From Pseudomonadota bacterium (GTDB taxonomy: Bacteria; Pseudomonadota; Gammaproteobacteria; Steroidobacterales; JBCBZW01): 64,000 bases of DNA. The stretch covers positions 62,001-126,000 of the forward strand of contig JBCCWS010000008.1 of NCBI GenBank assembly GCA_039193195.1, read 5' to 3'. Positions 8,416 through 18,336 of the stretch are shown here, in pieces (within the stretch, counting starts at the first letter, position 1; each line of letters starts with the position of its first letter). The notes beneath the pieces are model-generated. The model saw only the letters and a program-made list of their open reading frames with translations, searched no databases and had not been told where the DNA came from. Position numbers and translations under genes: made by a program.

Positions 8416-10035
8416 TTAGGGGAGCGTTGCGCGGTAGGTAGGCAACACCCGTCCACCGTGCTGCTGTTCGAAGGCGTAGGCGAGACGCAGAAGCAGGGGC
8501 TCGGACCAGGCTCCAGCGAACAGGGAGATGCCAATCGGCAAGCCGTGCACGTGGCCAGCAGGCACGGTGATGTTCGGATATCCGGCCCGGGCCGCGGCGC
8601 TCGAACTGCTGATCCCCACCCAGTTGTCCCCGTTCACCCGATCCGTGGTCCACGCCGGACCGTTGGTGGGCGCCACGATCGCGTCCAGGTGGTGTTCGCC
8701 TAGGGCAGCGTCGATACCCTCATCGCGGCTCATGCGCCGCACGGTCGCCAGGGCCTCGAGGTAAGCGGGATCTTGCAAACCCGCCGTGGCCTCGGCGGCA
8801 ATCATGATGTCCTGACCAAACCACTCGAGTTCCGTGTCGGCATGGGCGTCATTGAACGCGATGACCTCGGCGAGGCTCTTCGGCCCCTCACCGATGCGCG
8901 TTGCCAGGTAGCGATTGAGCCCATCCTTGAACTCACTTTTTAACACCTGATACGAGGCCTCGCCGTAATCACTCCAGTTATCGATATCGACCGGATCGAT
9001 GAGCTCAGCACCGGCGGCGCGCAGGGAGTCGAGCGCGCGCTCGTAGACCGCGTCCACGCCCTCGTGGCGTCCGCTCCAACGTCGCATCACACCGATGCGC
9101 GCGCCACGCAGGCCATCGCGATCAAGAAACTGCGTGTAGTCCGCGTGCAAGTGCTCGGTCGCGACGCTGGTGGCAGGATCGCGTGGATCGACACCGGCGA
9201 TGCCGCCCAGCATCACGGCGGCGCCGGTCACGTCGATGGTCATCGGACCTGCCGTATCCTGCGAGGCGGAGATCGGTACGATCCCCGCGCGACTCACCAG
9301 CCCCACGGTTGGCTTCAGGCCGACGATTCCACAGGTCCCCGCGGGACACACGATCGAGCCGTTAGTCTCCGTACCGATCGCCCCGGCGCACAGTCCGGCT
9401 GCGACGGCCGCAGCGGAGCCGGAACTCGACCCGCACGGGTTGCGGTTCAGCACGTGGGGATTTCGCGTCTGCCCCCCACGGCCGCTCCAGCCGCTTGATG
9501 AGCGCTCGGAGCGAAAGTTTGCCCACTCGCTCAAGTTCGTCTTGCCGAGGATTAGGGCGCCGACCGCCTCCAGGCGCTGGGCCACTGTGGAGGGGCGCGA
9601 TGGCATGCTGTTCATCAGGGCCAGAGAACCCGCCGTGGTCAGCATGCCGGCGCTGAGGGCGCCGGCCGTATCCACGTTGTCCTTGAGCATGAGCGGAATG
9701 CCGTGCAAAGGGCTGTCGGCCAGTCCGCTGCGGCGTTCACTGTCGCGAGAAGCGCCAAGCAAACGTGCCTTGCGGTTCGTCTCGAGCACCGAACGCAAGG
9801 TTGGGCCGGCGCTATCGAGGTTATCGATGCGAGCAAGGTACCCTTCCACGATAGATGCGCAGGAATAACGTCCGCTGTCCATCCACTCGCGCAGCTGCCG
9901 CAGACCTGCATCCGCCAGGATCTGCACCGGCGGAGGCGTGAGCTTGCCCCCGTAGGCCGCCGCACCGAACGCTCGCGAACTGGCCGGCGCCACAGTGCTA
10001 GCGATCGCCAGGCGAATGAAGTCCCGTCTGTCCAC
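8416..10035 (-). CDS. exported amidase-signature enzyme
   Basis: A 539-residue amidase-signature hydrolase. I place the start at GTG 10035: it has GAGGAG eight bases upstream and opens directly into DRRDFIRLAIAS, a twin-arginine (Tat) signal, while the longer frame adds a random-looking extension. The Ser-cisSer-Lys triad is visible: the lysine in MLKDNVDT, the Gly/Ser-rich block GSSSGSAAAVAAG and the nucleophile region GTETNGSIVCPAG. Family members cleave many amides, so the substrate is open. Tat export suggests it works in the periplasm. The upstream gene on the same strand, 172 bases away, is the Sel1/SPOR protein. Confidence 0.88.
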   Translation of the reverse strand: MDRRDFIRLAIASTVAPASSRAFGAAAYGGKLTPPPVQILADAGLRQLREWMDSGRYSCASIVEGYLARIDNLDSAGPTLRSVLETNRKARLLGASRDSERRSGLADSPLHGIPLMLKDNVDTAGALSAGMLTTAGSLALMNSMPSRPSTVAQRLEAVGALILGKTNLSEWANFRSERSSSGWSGRGGQTRNPHVLNRNPCGSSSGSAAAVAAGLCAGAIGTETNGSIVCPAGTCGIVGLKPTVGLVSRAGIVPISASQDTAGPMTIDVTGAAVMLGGIAGVDPRDPATSVATEHLHADYTQFLDRDGLRGARIGVMRRWSGRHEGVDAVYERALDSLRAAGAELIDPVDIDNWSDYGEASYQVLKSEFKDGLNRYLATRIGEGPKSLAEVIAFNDAHADTELEWFGQDIMIAAEATAGLQDPAYLEALATVRRMSRDEGIDAALGEHHLDAIVAPTNGPAWTTDRVNGDNWVGISSSSAAARAGYPNITVPAGHVHGLPIGISLFAGAWSEPLLLRLAYAFEQQHGGRVLPTYRATLP

Positions 10036-10206
10036 GTCGATTCTCCTCGAGCGGTCGTTAGCCGACGGACTCGGCTCCTTTGACCCGATGGTAGTCCGGG
10101 GCGAGCCGCGACGCGCGGAGAGAGACTCAAGGAGTGCCGGCAACCCGATACGGGAACCAGAAGCCCACTCGCTCCAGCTAGGAATTTAGCTAACTAACGT
10201 TGAGCC

Positions 10207-11454
10207 TCAGGGCTGCAAGGCTTGCAGTGCCCCCACACGTCGCATCCACGGGTCGCCGGTCGTCAGCAGTGGTCGCACGGCGGTGGCTGCCTCACCGGCC
10301 GCGGTCCGACCGTCGTAAAGGCCGAGCACTACGGCGTAGCGCACCGACCCCGCGGCGCGATAGGCCACTACGTAAAGCGTATCGTCCAGCTGCGCGCGGA
10401 GCTCGTCGGCGAAGCCTCGCGCCGTCTGTTCGGTGGACATGCTCGCCAGCTGAAGCACCCACGCCTGGGGCGCGGCATCTGCAAAGCTCGAAACGGAGCG
10501 AACCGCGGGCGCACTCGTGGCAGGGGGCGGCGCCGCCGGCGCCGGGGCCGGCGTCGACCTCACCTCCCGTGCCACCGGCCCGGGCTCGGCGAGCGGCTCT
10601 CGCGGCTCCAAGGGCGGCGCGACAACCTTCGCAGGCGGCGCAGTGCGCACGACGCCCTCCGCCGAAGAGACGCTAGAGCCGCTGCGCGTACGCCGCTCCC
10701 GTCGCAGTTCCGCTAGCTTGACCACTGCACCTTCTTCACCGGCCGCTGCCGCTCGGCGCAGCAAGTCCTCCGCTCGTGCTTCATCGACAGCGACGCCCAT
10801 CCCCGAGATCAGGAGCGACGCCAAATTGTACTGAGCCTTTGGATAATTCTGCTCAGCGGCTCGGGCGAACCAGCGCGCCGCCTCCGCGTAATCCTTAGGC
10901 ACGCCGTTACCGGTGGCGTAGAGCACGCCCAAGCCGTGCTCGGCGCGCGCGAGACCGCGACGCGCTGCAGCTTCGTAGAGTTCGAGGGCCTTAGCGTAGT
11001 CTCGCGGCACGCCCTTGCCCGTGTGGTAGAGCAAGCCGAGATCGTACTGGGACTCCGGCACGCCACCGTCGGCCGCCTCGCGCCACCAGCGCGCCGCCTT
11101 GGCGTAATCTAGGATGAGACCATCCCCGCTGTAGAACTTGGTGGCCAAGTTATGGCGAAACTCCAAGTCCATCCCCGGCGCCGCCTCCTCGTAGAGTTCG
11201 GCTGCCTTTGCGGGAGAGCGCTCGACACCTTGCCCGAACTCGTACATCAAGGCCAAGGTGGCCTGGGCGCCCGCGTCACCAGCATCGGACAAGGGACGGA
11301 GCAGGTCGAGCGCAAGCTCGTAGTCTCCTCGCCGCCAGGCCGCGCGCGCGTCATCCAGGGGATCGGCATGGGCCCCGCCAGTCGACAGCAGCAGCATGGC
11401 GAGCAGGGCGAGAAAGGGAACGGTCGAATGAGAGGTAGCAGAAAATCGCGTCAT
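10207..11454 (-). CDS. exported Sel1-repeat protein with C-terminal SPOR domain
   Basis: A 415-residue exported protein: signal peptide (residues 1-30, ending STGGAHA), then about five Sel1-like helical repeats (roughly residues 35-250; YEFGQGVERSPAKA, YHTGKGVPRDYAKA and YATGNGVPKDYAEA are three repeat cores). A low-complexity Pro/Ala/Glu linker (255-325) leads to a SPOR domain (about 328-410, AWVLQLASMSTEQTA). SPOR domains bind denuded peptidoglycan at division sites, and Sel1 repeats hold protein partners, so a role in cell-wall or division assembly is likely. It is divergent from the M1 peptidase gene across 267 bases. Confidence 0.85.
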   Translation of the reverse strand: MTRFSATSHSTVPFLALLAMLLLSTGGAHADPLDDARAAWRRGDYELALDLLRPLSDAGDAGAQATLALMYEFGQGVERSPAKAAELYEEAAPGMDLEFRHNLATKFYSGDGLILDYAKAARWWREAADGGVPESQYDLGLLYHTGKGVPRDYAKALELYEAAARRGLARAEHGLGVLYATGNGVPKDYAEAARWFARAAEQNYPKAQYNLASLLISGMGVAVDEARAEDLLRRAAAAGEEGAVVKLAELRRERRTRSGSSVSSAEGVVRTAPPAKVVAPPLEPREPLAEPGPVAREVRSTPAPAPAAPPPATSAPAVRSVSSFADAAPQAWVLQLASMSTEQTARGFADELRAQLDDTLYVVAYRAAGSVRYAVVLGLYDGRTAAGEAATAVRPLLTTGDPWMRRVGALQALQP

Positions 11455-11721
11455 ATTTTAGTTATCAGTAGGTCAGTGGGTCATGCGATGTCGATGCCTC
11501 GGACGGTGGGCCATCACGCACCATCGGCCGACGAACGGACCGTAGTGTAACGCTCCGAGGAGGCCGGACGCCCGTGTAGCCGATTCCCGTCTCACCTACA
11601 TCACGTCCCAGGCAGCTGGCGACGCTTCATTGGAGTCATCCTCGATCCGCCCGCAAAGCCCCTATCGAACTGCTAGGCTTGGCCGCTTTGCTCATTACTT
11701 CTGACAGCCCGCACCACACCT

Positions 11722-14220
11722 ATGACTCATCGTTTCCTCCTCGCACTGACGTTGCTGCTCCCCCTGAGCGTTGCCCACAGCGATGCTATCCGCCAAACGA
11801 AGGGCGACTTCTACGACGCCTTCCGCCAGCTCGGCGTGGACCTGCCGACGGCCAACGTCTACCGCACGGCCTCGGGCGCCCCTGGGGCGGCCTACTGGCA
11901 GCAGCGCGCCGATTACCGAATCGATGTCACGCTGAACGAGAGCGCCCGCCGCATCTTGGGTACGGTGGAAATCACCTATCACAACAATTCGCCAGACAGC
12001 CTTCGCTATCTGTGGCTACAACTGGACCAAAACCGCTTCGCCCCGGGTTCGCTAGAAGCGCGCTCGAACACAGCAGCCGATGCCGCCGGGCGCAGCACCT
12101 GGCGCGAAGCAAAGGGCAAGGGAAAGGACGTTCTCAGCTACAAGGCGATCGCCAAGCATCAGAACCGCCAAGACGTCGAATATGGCTTTGAGTTGGGCGC
12201 TGTTACTGACAATACAGGCAGCGCCCTCGCACATACGGTGGTCGACACGATGATGCGCGTGGATCTCCCCGAGGCCTTGGCGAGTGGTGAGCGCACGGTG
12301 CTGCGCATCGAGTTCGCCTTCAACGTACTACTCGAGATTCTCAACGATTCGCGCGGTGGCTACGAGTACTTCCCCGACACCGACACGGCCCTGTTCTTCC
12401 TCGCCCAATGGTATCCCCGGGTCGCTGCATACACTGACTACGCAGGCTGGCAGCACAAGCAGTTTCTAGGGCGCGGCGAGTTCACCCTCGAGTTTGGGGA
12501 CTTCGAAGTGGCCATCACGGTGCCATCGAACCACATCGTGGCCTCTACCGGCGAGCTGCAGAACCCGCGTGAGGTGCTGAGCTCCACTCAGCTGAAGCGG
12601 CTGGCCGAGGCACGCACGAGCGAAGCCCAACCGGTCTTCATCGTCACGCCCGAGGAAGCATTGGCGAACGAGAAAACCAACAGCGGGGAGATGAAGACCT
12701 GGGTGTTTCACGCCGAGAGCGTGCGCGATTTCGCCTGGTCGAGCTCGAACAAATACGTTTGGGATGCAATGTCCCACCGCCAACCTGGCGCCACCCACGA
12801 CAACGTACTCGCCATGTCCTTCTACCCGAATGAGGCAGGCGAGATCTGGGCTAAGTACTCCACCCATGCGGTCAAGCACACCATGGAGGTCTACTCACGC
12901 TTCTCCTTCGACTACCCCTACCCCACCGCCCAGTCCGTCAACACCTGGAAGAGCGGCGGCATGGAGTACCCGATGATCACCTTCAACGGCTATCGGGAAG
13001 AAGAAGTGGAGGCGGATGCGGAGGACCTGGTCGAGGACGCGCGGAAGAGCACCTACTCACGCAAAACTAAGTACGGCCTGATCGGTGTGATCATCCATGA
13101 GATCGGCCACATCTATTTCCCCATGACGGTGAACTCGGACGAGCGCCAGTGGACCTGGATGGACGAGGGCATCAACAGCTTTTTGGACTACCTATCCGCA
13201 TGGGAGTGGGAGGAGAACTACCCCGCCTATCGGCCGAACCATGTCAACGTGCTGGACTACGTCACCGATTACATGACCAGTGAAGATCAGGTGCCGATCA
13301 TGACCAACTCCGATTCGGTGCTTCACCTTGGTCCCAACGCCTACACCAAGCCGACTGCGGCCCTGGTCGTCTTACGCGAAACCGTAATGGGTCGTGAGCT
13401 GTTCGACTTCGCCTTCAAGGAGTACTCGCGACGGTGGCGCTTCAAGCGCCCCACGCCAGCGGACTTCTTCCGCACCATGGAAGACGCCTCGGGCGTCGAT
13501 CTAGATTGGTTCTGGCGCGGTTGGTTCTACTCCACGGATCACGTGGATGTGGCCATCAGCGACGTGCGCGAGTACCAGGTCTCCAGCACCGACCCCGAGG
13601 TGGAGAGCCCCCTGGCCCGCGCGGAGCGCGCGCGAGAGGTGCCGGAAGCGATCGGTCAGCGTCGCAACCGAGAGGAGCGCCGTGCCACCTACCTCCAACG
13701 CCATCCGGAGCTCGCCGACTTCTACAATCTGAATGACGAGTTCACCACAACCAATAGGGCGCGCAACGACCACGGCGAACTCCTCGAGGGCTTGGATGAC
13801 TGGGAGTACGAGGCCTTGCGCCGCGCGGTGGCGGAACAGCAGTACATATACTTTGTCGAGTTCGACAATCTCGGCGGCCTGCCTACGCCCCTGCCCCTGG
13901 AGATCACCAACGCGGACGGATCGCAGGAATCGCTCATGCTCCCCGCAGAGATCTGGCGCCGCGACATCGCTCGCATCACCAAGCTGCTGGTTCGAGATCA
14001 GCCGATCAGCGCCATCTCCCTAGACCCCCAGCACCAGACCGCCGATGCAGACTTCTCCAACAACCACTTCCCCCGGCGGATCGAGCGCTCGCGCATCGAG
14101 CTGTACAAGGAGGAAGACGAGACCCGCAACCTCATGCGTGAGACCTTGGACAAGCTGCGCGAACGCAAGGCTGGTGAGGACGGCGTGATTCGCACGGTGC
14201 CGTTGACCGATACGCCGTGA
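11722..14220 (+). CDS. exported M1-family zinc metallopeptidase
   Basis: An 832-residue exported aminopeptidase-like enzyme. A signal peptide (residues 1-19) precedes an N-terminal beta domain with YRIDVTLNESARRILG. The exopeptidase motif appears as GGMEYP at 412-417. The zinc site is H459-E460-x2-H463 with the third ligand E482 in WMDEGINSF. M1 enzymes trim N-terminal residues from peptides. The C-terminal part (after 600) is long, charged and not catalytic-looking. Its stop overlaps the next gene by 4 bases (ATGA-type), implying coupled translation with the DUF6702 protein, a pairing seen for this sort of enzyme. Confidence 0.92.
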   Translation: MTHRFLLALTLLLPLSVAHSDAIRQTKGDFYDAFRQLGVDLPTANVYRTASGAPGAAYWQQRADYRIDVTLNESARRILGTVEITYHNNSPDSLRYLWLQLDQNRFAPGSLEARSNTAADAAGRSTWREAKGKGKDVLSYKAIAKHQNRQDVEYGFELGAVTDNTGSALAHTVVDTMMRVDLPEALASGERTVLRIEFAFNVLLEILNDSRGGYEYFPDTDTALFFLAQWYPRVAAYTDYAGWQHKQFLGRGEFTLEFGDFEVAITVPSNHIVASTGELQNPREVLSSTQLKRLAEARTSEAQPVFIVTPEEALANEKTNSGEMKTWVFHAESVRDFAWSSSNKYVWDAMSHRQPGATHDNVLAMSFYPNEAGEIWAKYSTHAVKHTMEVYSRFSFDYPYPTAQSVNTWKSGGMEYPMITFNGYREEEVEADAEDLVEDARKSTYSRKTKYGLIGVIIHEIGHIYFPMTVNSDERQWTWMDEGINSFLDYLSAWEWEENYPAYRPNHVNVLDYVTDYMTSEDQVPIMTNSDSVLHLGPNAYTKPTAALVVLRETVMGRELFDFAFKEYSRRWRFKRPTPADFFRTMEDASGVDLDWFWRGWFYSTDHVDVAISDVREYQVSSTDPEVESPLARAERAREVPEAIGQRRNREERRATYLQRHPELADFYNLNDEFTTTNRARNDHGELLEGLDDWEYEALRRAVAEQQYIYFVEFDNLGGLPTPLPLEITNADGSQESLMLPAEIWRRDIARITKLLVRDQPISAISLDPQHQTADADFSNNHFPRRIERSRIELYKEEDETRNLMRETLDKLRERKAGEDGVIRTVPLTDTP

Positions 14221-14723
14221 GGATGCTGGCCGTATGCGCGAAGCAAGCGCTCGTTGCGCTGCTTGCTGTGGCGAGCATCAGCGCAGCCGACGCCCACCGC
14301 AGTCCGGGCAGCGTCAGTCGGATCACCTGGAACCCGCGCAGCGGCCTGACGGAGATCACCCACCGCCTGCACGTGCACGATGCGGCCCTCGGGGTAGCGC
14401 AGGTGGAAGGGCTAGAGCGTCTAGAGCTCAGCCGTCTAGCAGATCGGGCCCGGGCTGCCCTGTATGTGGAAGCACGCTTCGCCGTGGAGCTCGCCGGCAA
14501 GCCGGTGGCCCTGCGCACCTTAGGCGCAGAGCTAAGCGATGACTACCTGCTCGTGTACCAGGAGACAGAGCGGCGCATGAGCGAGGAAGTCCGCGTGGCC
14601 AACGGCATTCTGCGTGATGCCTTCAGCGGCCAAATCAATGAAGTCAACATCCACCTTGGCGACGGCGTTCGCACGCTGCGCTTCGCGGGTGACGACGGCT
14701 GGCTGGGGCTGCTCGAACGCTGA
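14217..14723 (+). CDS. exported DUF6702-like protein
   Basis: A 168-residue exported protein with a signal peptide (ALVALLAVASISAADA). The mature part begins HRSPGSVSRITWNPRSG and continues with strands separated by DYLLVYQE, resembling the DUF6702 family whose members start with His after the signal peptide and have an I-x-(Y/W)-N-P motif. The function of the family is unknown. It overlaps the M1 peptidase gene by 4 bases and probably acts with it in the periplasm or outer membrane. It ends 6 bases from a convergent gene. Confidence 0.7.
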   Translation: MRMLAVCAKQALVALLAVASISAADAHRSPGSVSRITWNPRSGLTEITHRLHVHDAALGVAQVEGLERLELSRLADRARAALYVEARFAVELAGKPVALRTLGAELSDDYLLVYQETERRMSEEVRVANGILRDAFSGQINEVNIHLGDGVRTLRFAGDDGWLGLLER

Positions 14724-14729
14724 ACTTGC

Positions 14730-15686
14730 CTATGGGGACTCGCCGGCGCGCCCGCGTCCCTTGCGCCTCGCCTCTTTTCGAGCAGCGCGACCCTGGCGCT
14801 TCTCCGTCTCCTTTTCCGCCCGCGCCTGCTGCCGCGCTCGCGCCTCGGGCGACACGGACAGTGTCTTTAGGCTCTCCAGCACATCGACTTCCCCCTCCGC
14901 GAGCAAAGTCTCGAAGTTCTCCCGGCACACGGTCCAGGTCGCACCGATGATCGCCAGCAGGACGACGCCCATCAGCAGCGCGTAGGTGAGCACATCAGCA
15001 AGGTCACCTAACCAGTCCGGTGGGTACCAGCCGGTCGCCGCACCGATCATGGCGCTCGCGATGGGACCGACGATACCAATCTCGACCAGCACCAGCACCA
15101 TGACCCACATGGTGATCGAGAAGACGAACAGACGGACGGCCAGATCCCGCAGGGCTCGCCACCAGTTGCGCCGGTAGCAAAGGGTGGCGATTGCTACCGC
15201 ATAACCTGCAGCTACCGAGAGCATGTCAGCCAACACTCGCGCGACGGCGTCGGCGATCTCCAATGGGTCAGGCGCCCCCCCCAAAAGAGCAGGCATGCTC
15301 ACCGCGCCCCGCCATGCTTGAGCCAGGACCAAGACCGCAATCGCCGGCCCAATGGACGCGGCTAGCCAGGGAAAATCCCCCGAACCCGCCTCTTTCGTAC
15401 GAAACAGATAGCGCCGAATGAGTGCAGCTTGGGCGGCACCGATCATCACTGCAGCCGGGTTTACGGCGCCGTTGAGGTCTATCGACGGCACCAGCATTGC
15501 CAGCAGCTCACCAGCCAACACCCCGAAGACCGCTAGCGCCAGCAAGTTTCGCCGCGGTGTGTGGCCGAACACGAGATGCAGTCGTCCCTGCTCGTGCCGC
15601 TCGCCGAACACCACGCCACGCACGGAGGGCACCATATCCGCCAGGCCATCGCGCGCCACCGAGCGCAGCCACTTCAAATCGTACAT
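14730..15686 (-). CDS. multi-pass membrane protein of unknown function
   Basis: A 318-residue protein with about six hydrophobic helices: roughly 48-65, 75-90, 108-128, 150-168, 185-215 and 235-255. The C-terminal 50 residues are highly charged and basic ([25 protein letters not shown]), so likely cytoplasmic. No catalytic motif is evident. I do not recognise the family. It stands alone on the minus strand between the M1/DUF6702 pair (6 bases away, convergent) and the chemotaxis receptor (divergent, 135 bases). Confidence 0.65.
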   Translation of the reverse strand: MYDLKWLRSVARDGLADMVPSVRGVVFGERHEQGRLHLVFGHTPRRNLLALAVFGVLAGELLAMLVPSIDLNGAVNPAAVMIGAAQAALIRRYLFRTKEAGSGDFPWLAASIGPAIAVLVLAQAWRGAVSMPALLGGAPDPLEIADAVARVLADMLSVAAGYAVAIATLCYRRNWWRALRDLAVRLFVFSITMWVMVLVLVEIGIVGPIASAMIGAATGWYPPDWLGDLADVLTYALLMGVVLLAIIGATWTVCRENFETLLAEGEVDVLESLKTLSVSPEARARQQARAEKETEKRQGRAARKEARRKGRGRAGESP

Positions 15687-15821
15687 GGGGCTAGTTTAGC
15701 GTCCGATTGGGGCTGCGGTGATGCCGTCCACTCACCGCAGTGCGTACTGATCGACAGTTCGCAGCACGTACATAACCCAGACTGGTGCTCTGCTGTTCAG
15801 CCGACGAGAGATCAGCCGCCA

Positions 15822-17237
15822 ATGGCCGCCCACGTACCCGCCCTCGATGACACCCAGCACGCGACCCAGCTTGGCACCGTCCTGCAGCAGGTGGCTAAGC
15901 AGGCCACGCTGCTGAGCACAGAAATCGTAGACATCTCAGCCAACGTCACTGCCGTCAGCGGTCAGGTCGGCGAGCAGGCGACACTGTTTTCCCGCCTGGG
16001 TCAGGACGCGGACGAGATGGCTCAGGTGAACAAGCAGATCACCGCCGCGGCGGAAGCCGCCCACGGCGTCTCCACGCGAACCTCGGCCCAGGTGGCGGAG
16101 TCTCGAGTTCAGGTAGATACGGCGGTGCAGACGATCCACGAGCTCGTGGAAGGCGTAAGCCGGGTCGGCGATCAGCTCGAAGGGATCAAGAAGGCCCTGG
16201 CAGGCGTCAACAGCGTAGCTGCCGAGATTGATCGTATCGCCCGCCAAACCAACCTCTTGGCGATCAACGCCGCCGTGGAAGCCGCCCGTGCCGGCGAAGC
16301 CGGCCGGGGCTTCGCGGTGGTGGCCGGAGAGGTGAAGGCCCTGGCCACACAGACCTCAGAGGCCACTGCGGATATCGACAAGACGCTGCGGGGACTTGGG
16401 GCGCAGTTCGAAACCCTGATCGCCGAAGGTAGCAAGAGCACCAACGCTGCAGAAGAGGTTCGCGAGGGCACCACCGCCATCAGTGAACTGGTCGTCACGG
16501 TAGATACGGCAATGGGCGAGTTGCGCGAGCAAGCCGATAGCATCGACGGCGCTGCCGAGCGGATCGGCCAGCACGTTACGCAGATGCAAGACGCCTTTCA
16601 CAGCCTGGGAGGGCAAGTCGACGATACCAGCGTCGCCTTGGCGGACACCTCGCAGCGGGTCAACCGCTTGATCGAGGTCGGTGAAACGATGGTCGGCCTC
16701 ACGGCGACGAGCGGCATCAACACCCCGGACACGCTGTTCGTGCGCCTCGCTCAGGAGACGGCAGCCACGATCAGCGCACTGTTCGAACGCGCACTGGACG
16801 AGGGTCAGCTCACGGCGGAAACCCTCTTCGACCGGGACTACCAGCCGATCCCAACGACCAACCCCGAGCAGGTCATGACCAAGTACGTGGACTTCACCGA
16901 TCGACACCTGCCAGCGATTCAGGAACCACTGCTGGAGAACACCCAGATCGCCTTCTGCGCAGCGGTGGACACCAATGGCTACCTACCGACCCACAACCAT
17001 AAGTTCTCCAAACCGCAGGGATCAGACGTCGATTGGAACACGGCCAACTCAAGAAATCGTCGAATCTTCGATGACCGCGTCGGACTTGCTGCCGGTCGCA
17101 ACCGCGCACCGCAGCTCGTGCAGACCTACCGCCGAGACATGGGCGGGGGTCAATTCGTGATGATGAAGGACATCTCCGCCCCGATTGTCGTGCGCAACCG
17201 ACACTGGGGTGGCTTTCGCATGGGCATCAAGGTGTAA
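15822..17237 (+). CDS. soluble methyl-accepting chemotaxis-type receptor
   Basis: A 471-residue receptor with no transmembrane segment. I take ATG 15822 as start; the frame is open upstream but that part overlaps the divergent gene and looks non-coding. The signalling hairpin tip is clear: [22 protein letters not shown] with [12 protein letters not shown] directly after, the CheA/CheW contact region, at about residues 140-180. The C-terminal 150 residues hold a sensor-like domain with [29 protein letters not shown] and [16 protein letters not shown], seen in a group of cytoplasmic receptors with C-terminal sensing domains. No other chemotaxis gene is nearby, so its partners are elsewhere. Confidence 0.87.
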   Translation: MAAHVPALDDTQHATQLGTVLQQVAKQATLLSTEIVDISANVTAVSGQVGEQATLFSRLGQDADEMAQVNKQITAAAEAAHGVSTRTSAQVAESRVQVDTAVQTIHELVEGVSRVGDQLEGIKKALAGVNSVAAEIDRIARQTNLLAINAAVEAARAGEAGRGFAVVAGEVKALATQTSEATADIDKTLRGLGAQFETLIAEGSKSTNAAEEVREGTTAISELVVTVDTAMGELREQADSIDGAAERIGQHVTQMQDAFHSLGGQVDDTSVALADTSQRVNRLIEVGETMVGLTATSGINTPDTLFVRLAQETAATISALFERALDEGQLTAETLFDRDYQPIPTTNPEQVMTKYVDFTDRHLPAIQEPLLENTQIAFCAAVDTNGYLPTHNHKFSKPQGSDVDWNTANSRNRRIFDDRVGLAAGRNRAPQLVQTYRRDMGGGQFVMMKDISAPIVVRNRHWGGFRMGIKV

Positions 17238-17267
17238 GCGAGTCCATAGGCCGCCGGAGCAAGCAGT

Positions 17268-17780
17268 ATGCCAAGTCACCTTGACCTCTTCCGCGCACTA
17301 TTCTCATTAGGCGTGTTCCTAGGTGCCTGGGCGGGTGTCGCCAGCGCCAGTGACAATGTGACCATCACGATCAGCCCCGTGCTGCCGGATCGCAGCCTCG
17401 CGCGCGCCGGAGGCGAACCCGCCACCTCCGTGGTGACGATGCTCGGCGAGACCGTCATGCTCACGATTACCAGTGGCCGAGACTTCACCTTGGCCGGACT
17501 CGGTGGCCTGGCAGGCACCCGCCTCGATCAGATGCCAACAGATGGCGATGTGGTGCACATCACGCCGCAACCCAGAGACGGTGAGGACGGCTACGTCCTG
17601 CGCATTCAAACCTCCCGCTGGCGCAACGGTCAGGTGCGAGTCTTCAGCAGCACCGTGGGCGCCACCGCTGGCGAGTGGGTTCGCCTGTGGGGCAGACAGC
17701 AAGCCCCAGATGCGCGCAAGGTGCTGCGCTTCAGCGCTGGCGTGCGCGAGGAGGCGCTCTACGTGATGGTGGAGCCATGA
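17268..17780 (+). CDS. small exported protein of unknown function
   Basis: A 170-residue protein with a signal peptide (LFSLGVFLGAWAGVASA) and a beta-rich mature part with no cysteines and no recognisable motif. It starts 30 bases after the chemotaxis receptor and its stop overlaps the start of the next gene (ATGA), so it is probably co-translated with the exported GNAT-like protein. Both are likely periplasmic. I do not recognise the family. Confidence 0.55.
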   Translation: MPSHLDLFRALFSLGVFLGAWAGVASASDNVTITISPVLPDRSLARAGGEPATSVVTMLGETVMLTITSGRDFTLAGLGGLAGTRLDQMPTDGDVVHITPQPRDGEDGYVLRIQTSRWRNGQVRVFSSTVGATAGEWVRLWGRQQAPDARKVLRFSAGVREEALYVMVEP

Positions 17781-18322
17781 GCACTGCCGGCGCAGGAGCC
17801 CTCGCCCTTGCGCTGCTCCTACTGTGCCAAGCGACAAGCATCGCCACGGCGCAAGCTGCACCGTTCGTACCGACCTCGTTCACGGTGCCCACCAACGTCA
17901 CCCTGGGACCGTACACCCTAACGAAAGTAGACCCGCGCTTTAGCGAACAGGACTATCGAGCGTTGATGCGCGCTAGGCACTACATCCGCAGGCAGCTAGG
18001 CAGCGAGTGGCCTGAAGAGGACTTCACCATCGCTGCCAGCCGGCAGACCCTGGCGGACGACGTGCTGCGCTTCGACGCGCGAGAGTCCTTCACCTACCAC
18101 GTGTTGCAAGGGGCGCATGTAATTGGTTGCGTCTACGTCCTGCCGCCCTCGAACGGCGAGGTGGATGCCTCGCTCTTTGTGTGGACCGATCCGACGCATC
18201 TCGCCGAGGCGCAGTTCGACGATCTGCGGGAGATCGTCCATCGCTGGCTGCTCGTCGATTGGGGGCTAGGGCGTATCGACCGCTCCTTGAACGCGGTGAC
18301 GAGCGCTTTAGAAAATACTTAG
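17777..18322 (+). CDS. exported GNAT-fold-like protein
   Basis: A 181-residue protein. The ATG at 17777 overlaps the upstream stop; the longer frame is inside the previous gene. A convincing signal peptide (residues 1-27) is followed by a domain resembling GNAT-family proteins: FTVPTNVTLGPYTLTKVD, a helix with DYRALMRARHYI, EWPEEDFT, and the strand HVIGCVYVLPP. The usual acetyl-CoA pyrophosphate loop (R/Q-x-x-G-x-G/A) is not apparent after that strand. Exported and without a clear cofactor loop, it may not be an acetyltransferase; a binding or structural role is possible. It ends 14 bases from the convergent DUF1501 gene. Confidence 0.6.
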   Translation: MSTAGAGALALALLLLCQATSIATAQAAPFVPTSFTVPTNVTLGPYTLTKVDPRFSEQDYRALMRARHYIRRQLGSEWPEEDFTIAASRQTLADDVLRFDARESFTYHVLQGAHVIGCVYVLPPSNGEVDASLFVWTDPTHLAEAQFDDLREIVHRWLLVDWGLGRIDRSLNAVTSALENT

Positions 18323-18336
18323 GTCGTCCGCAACGC

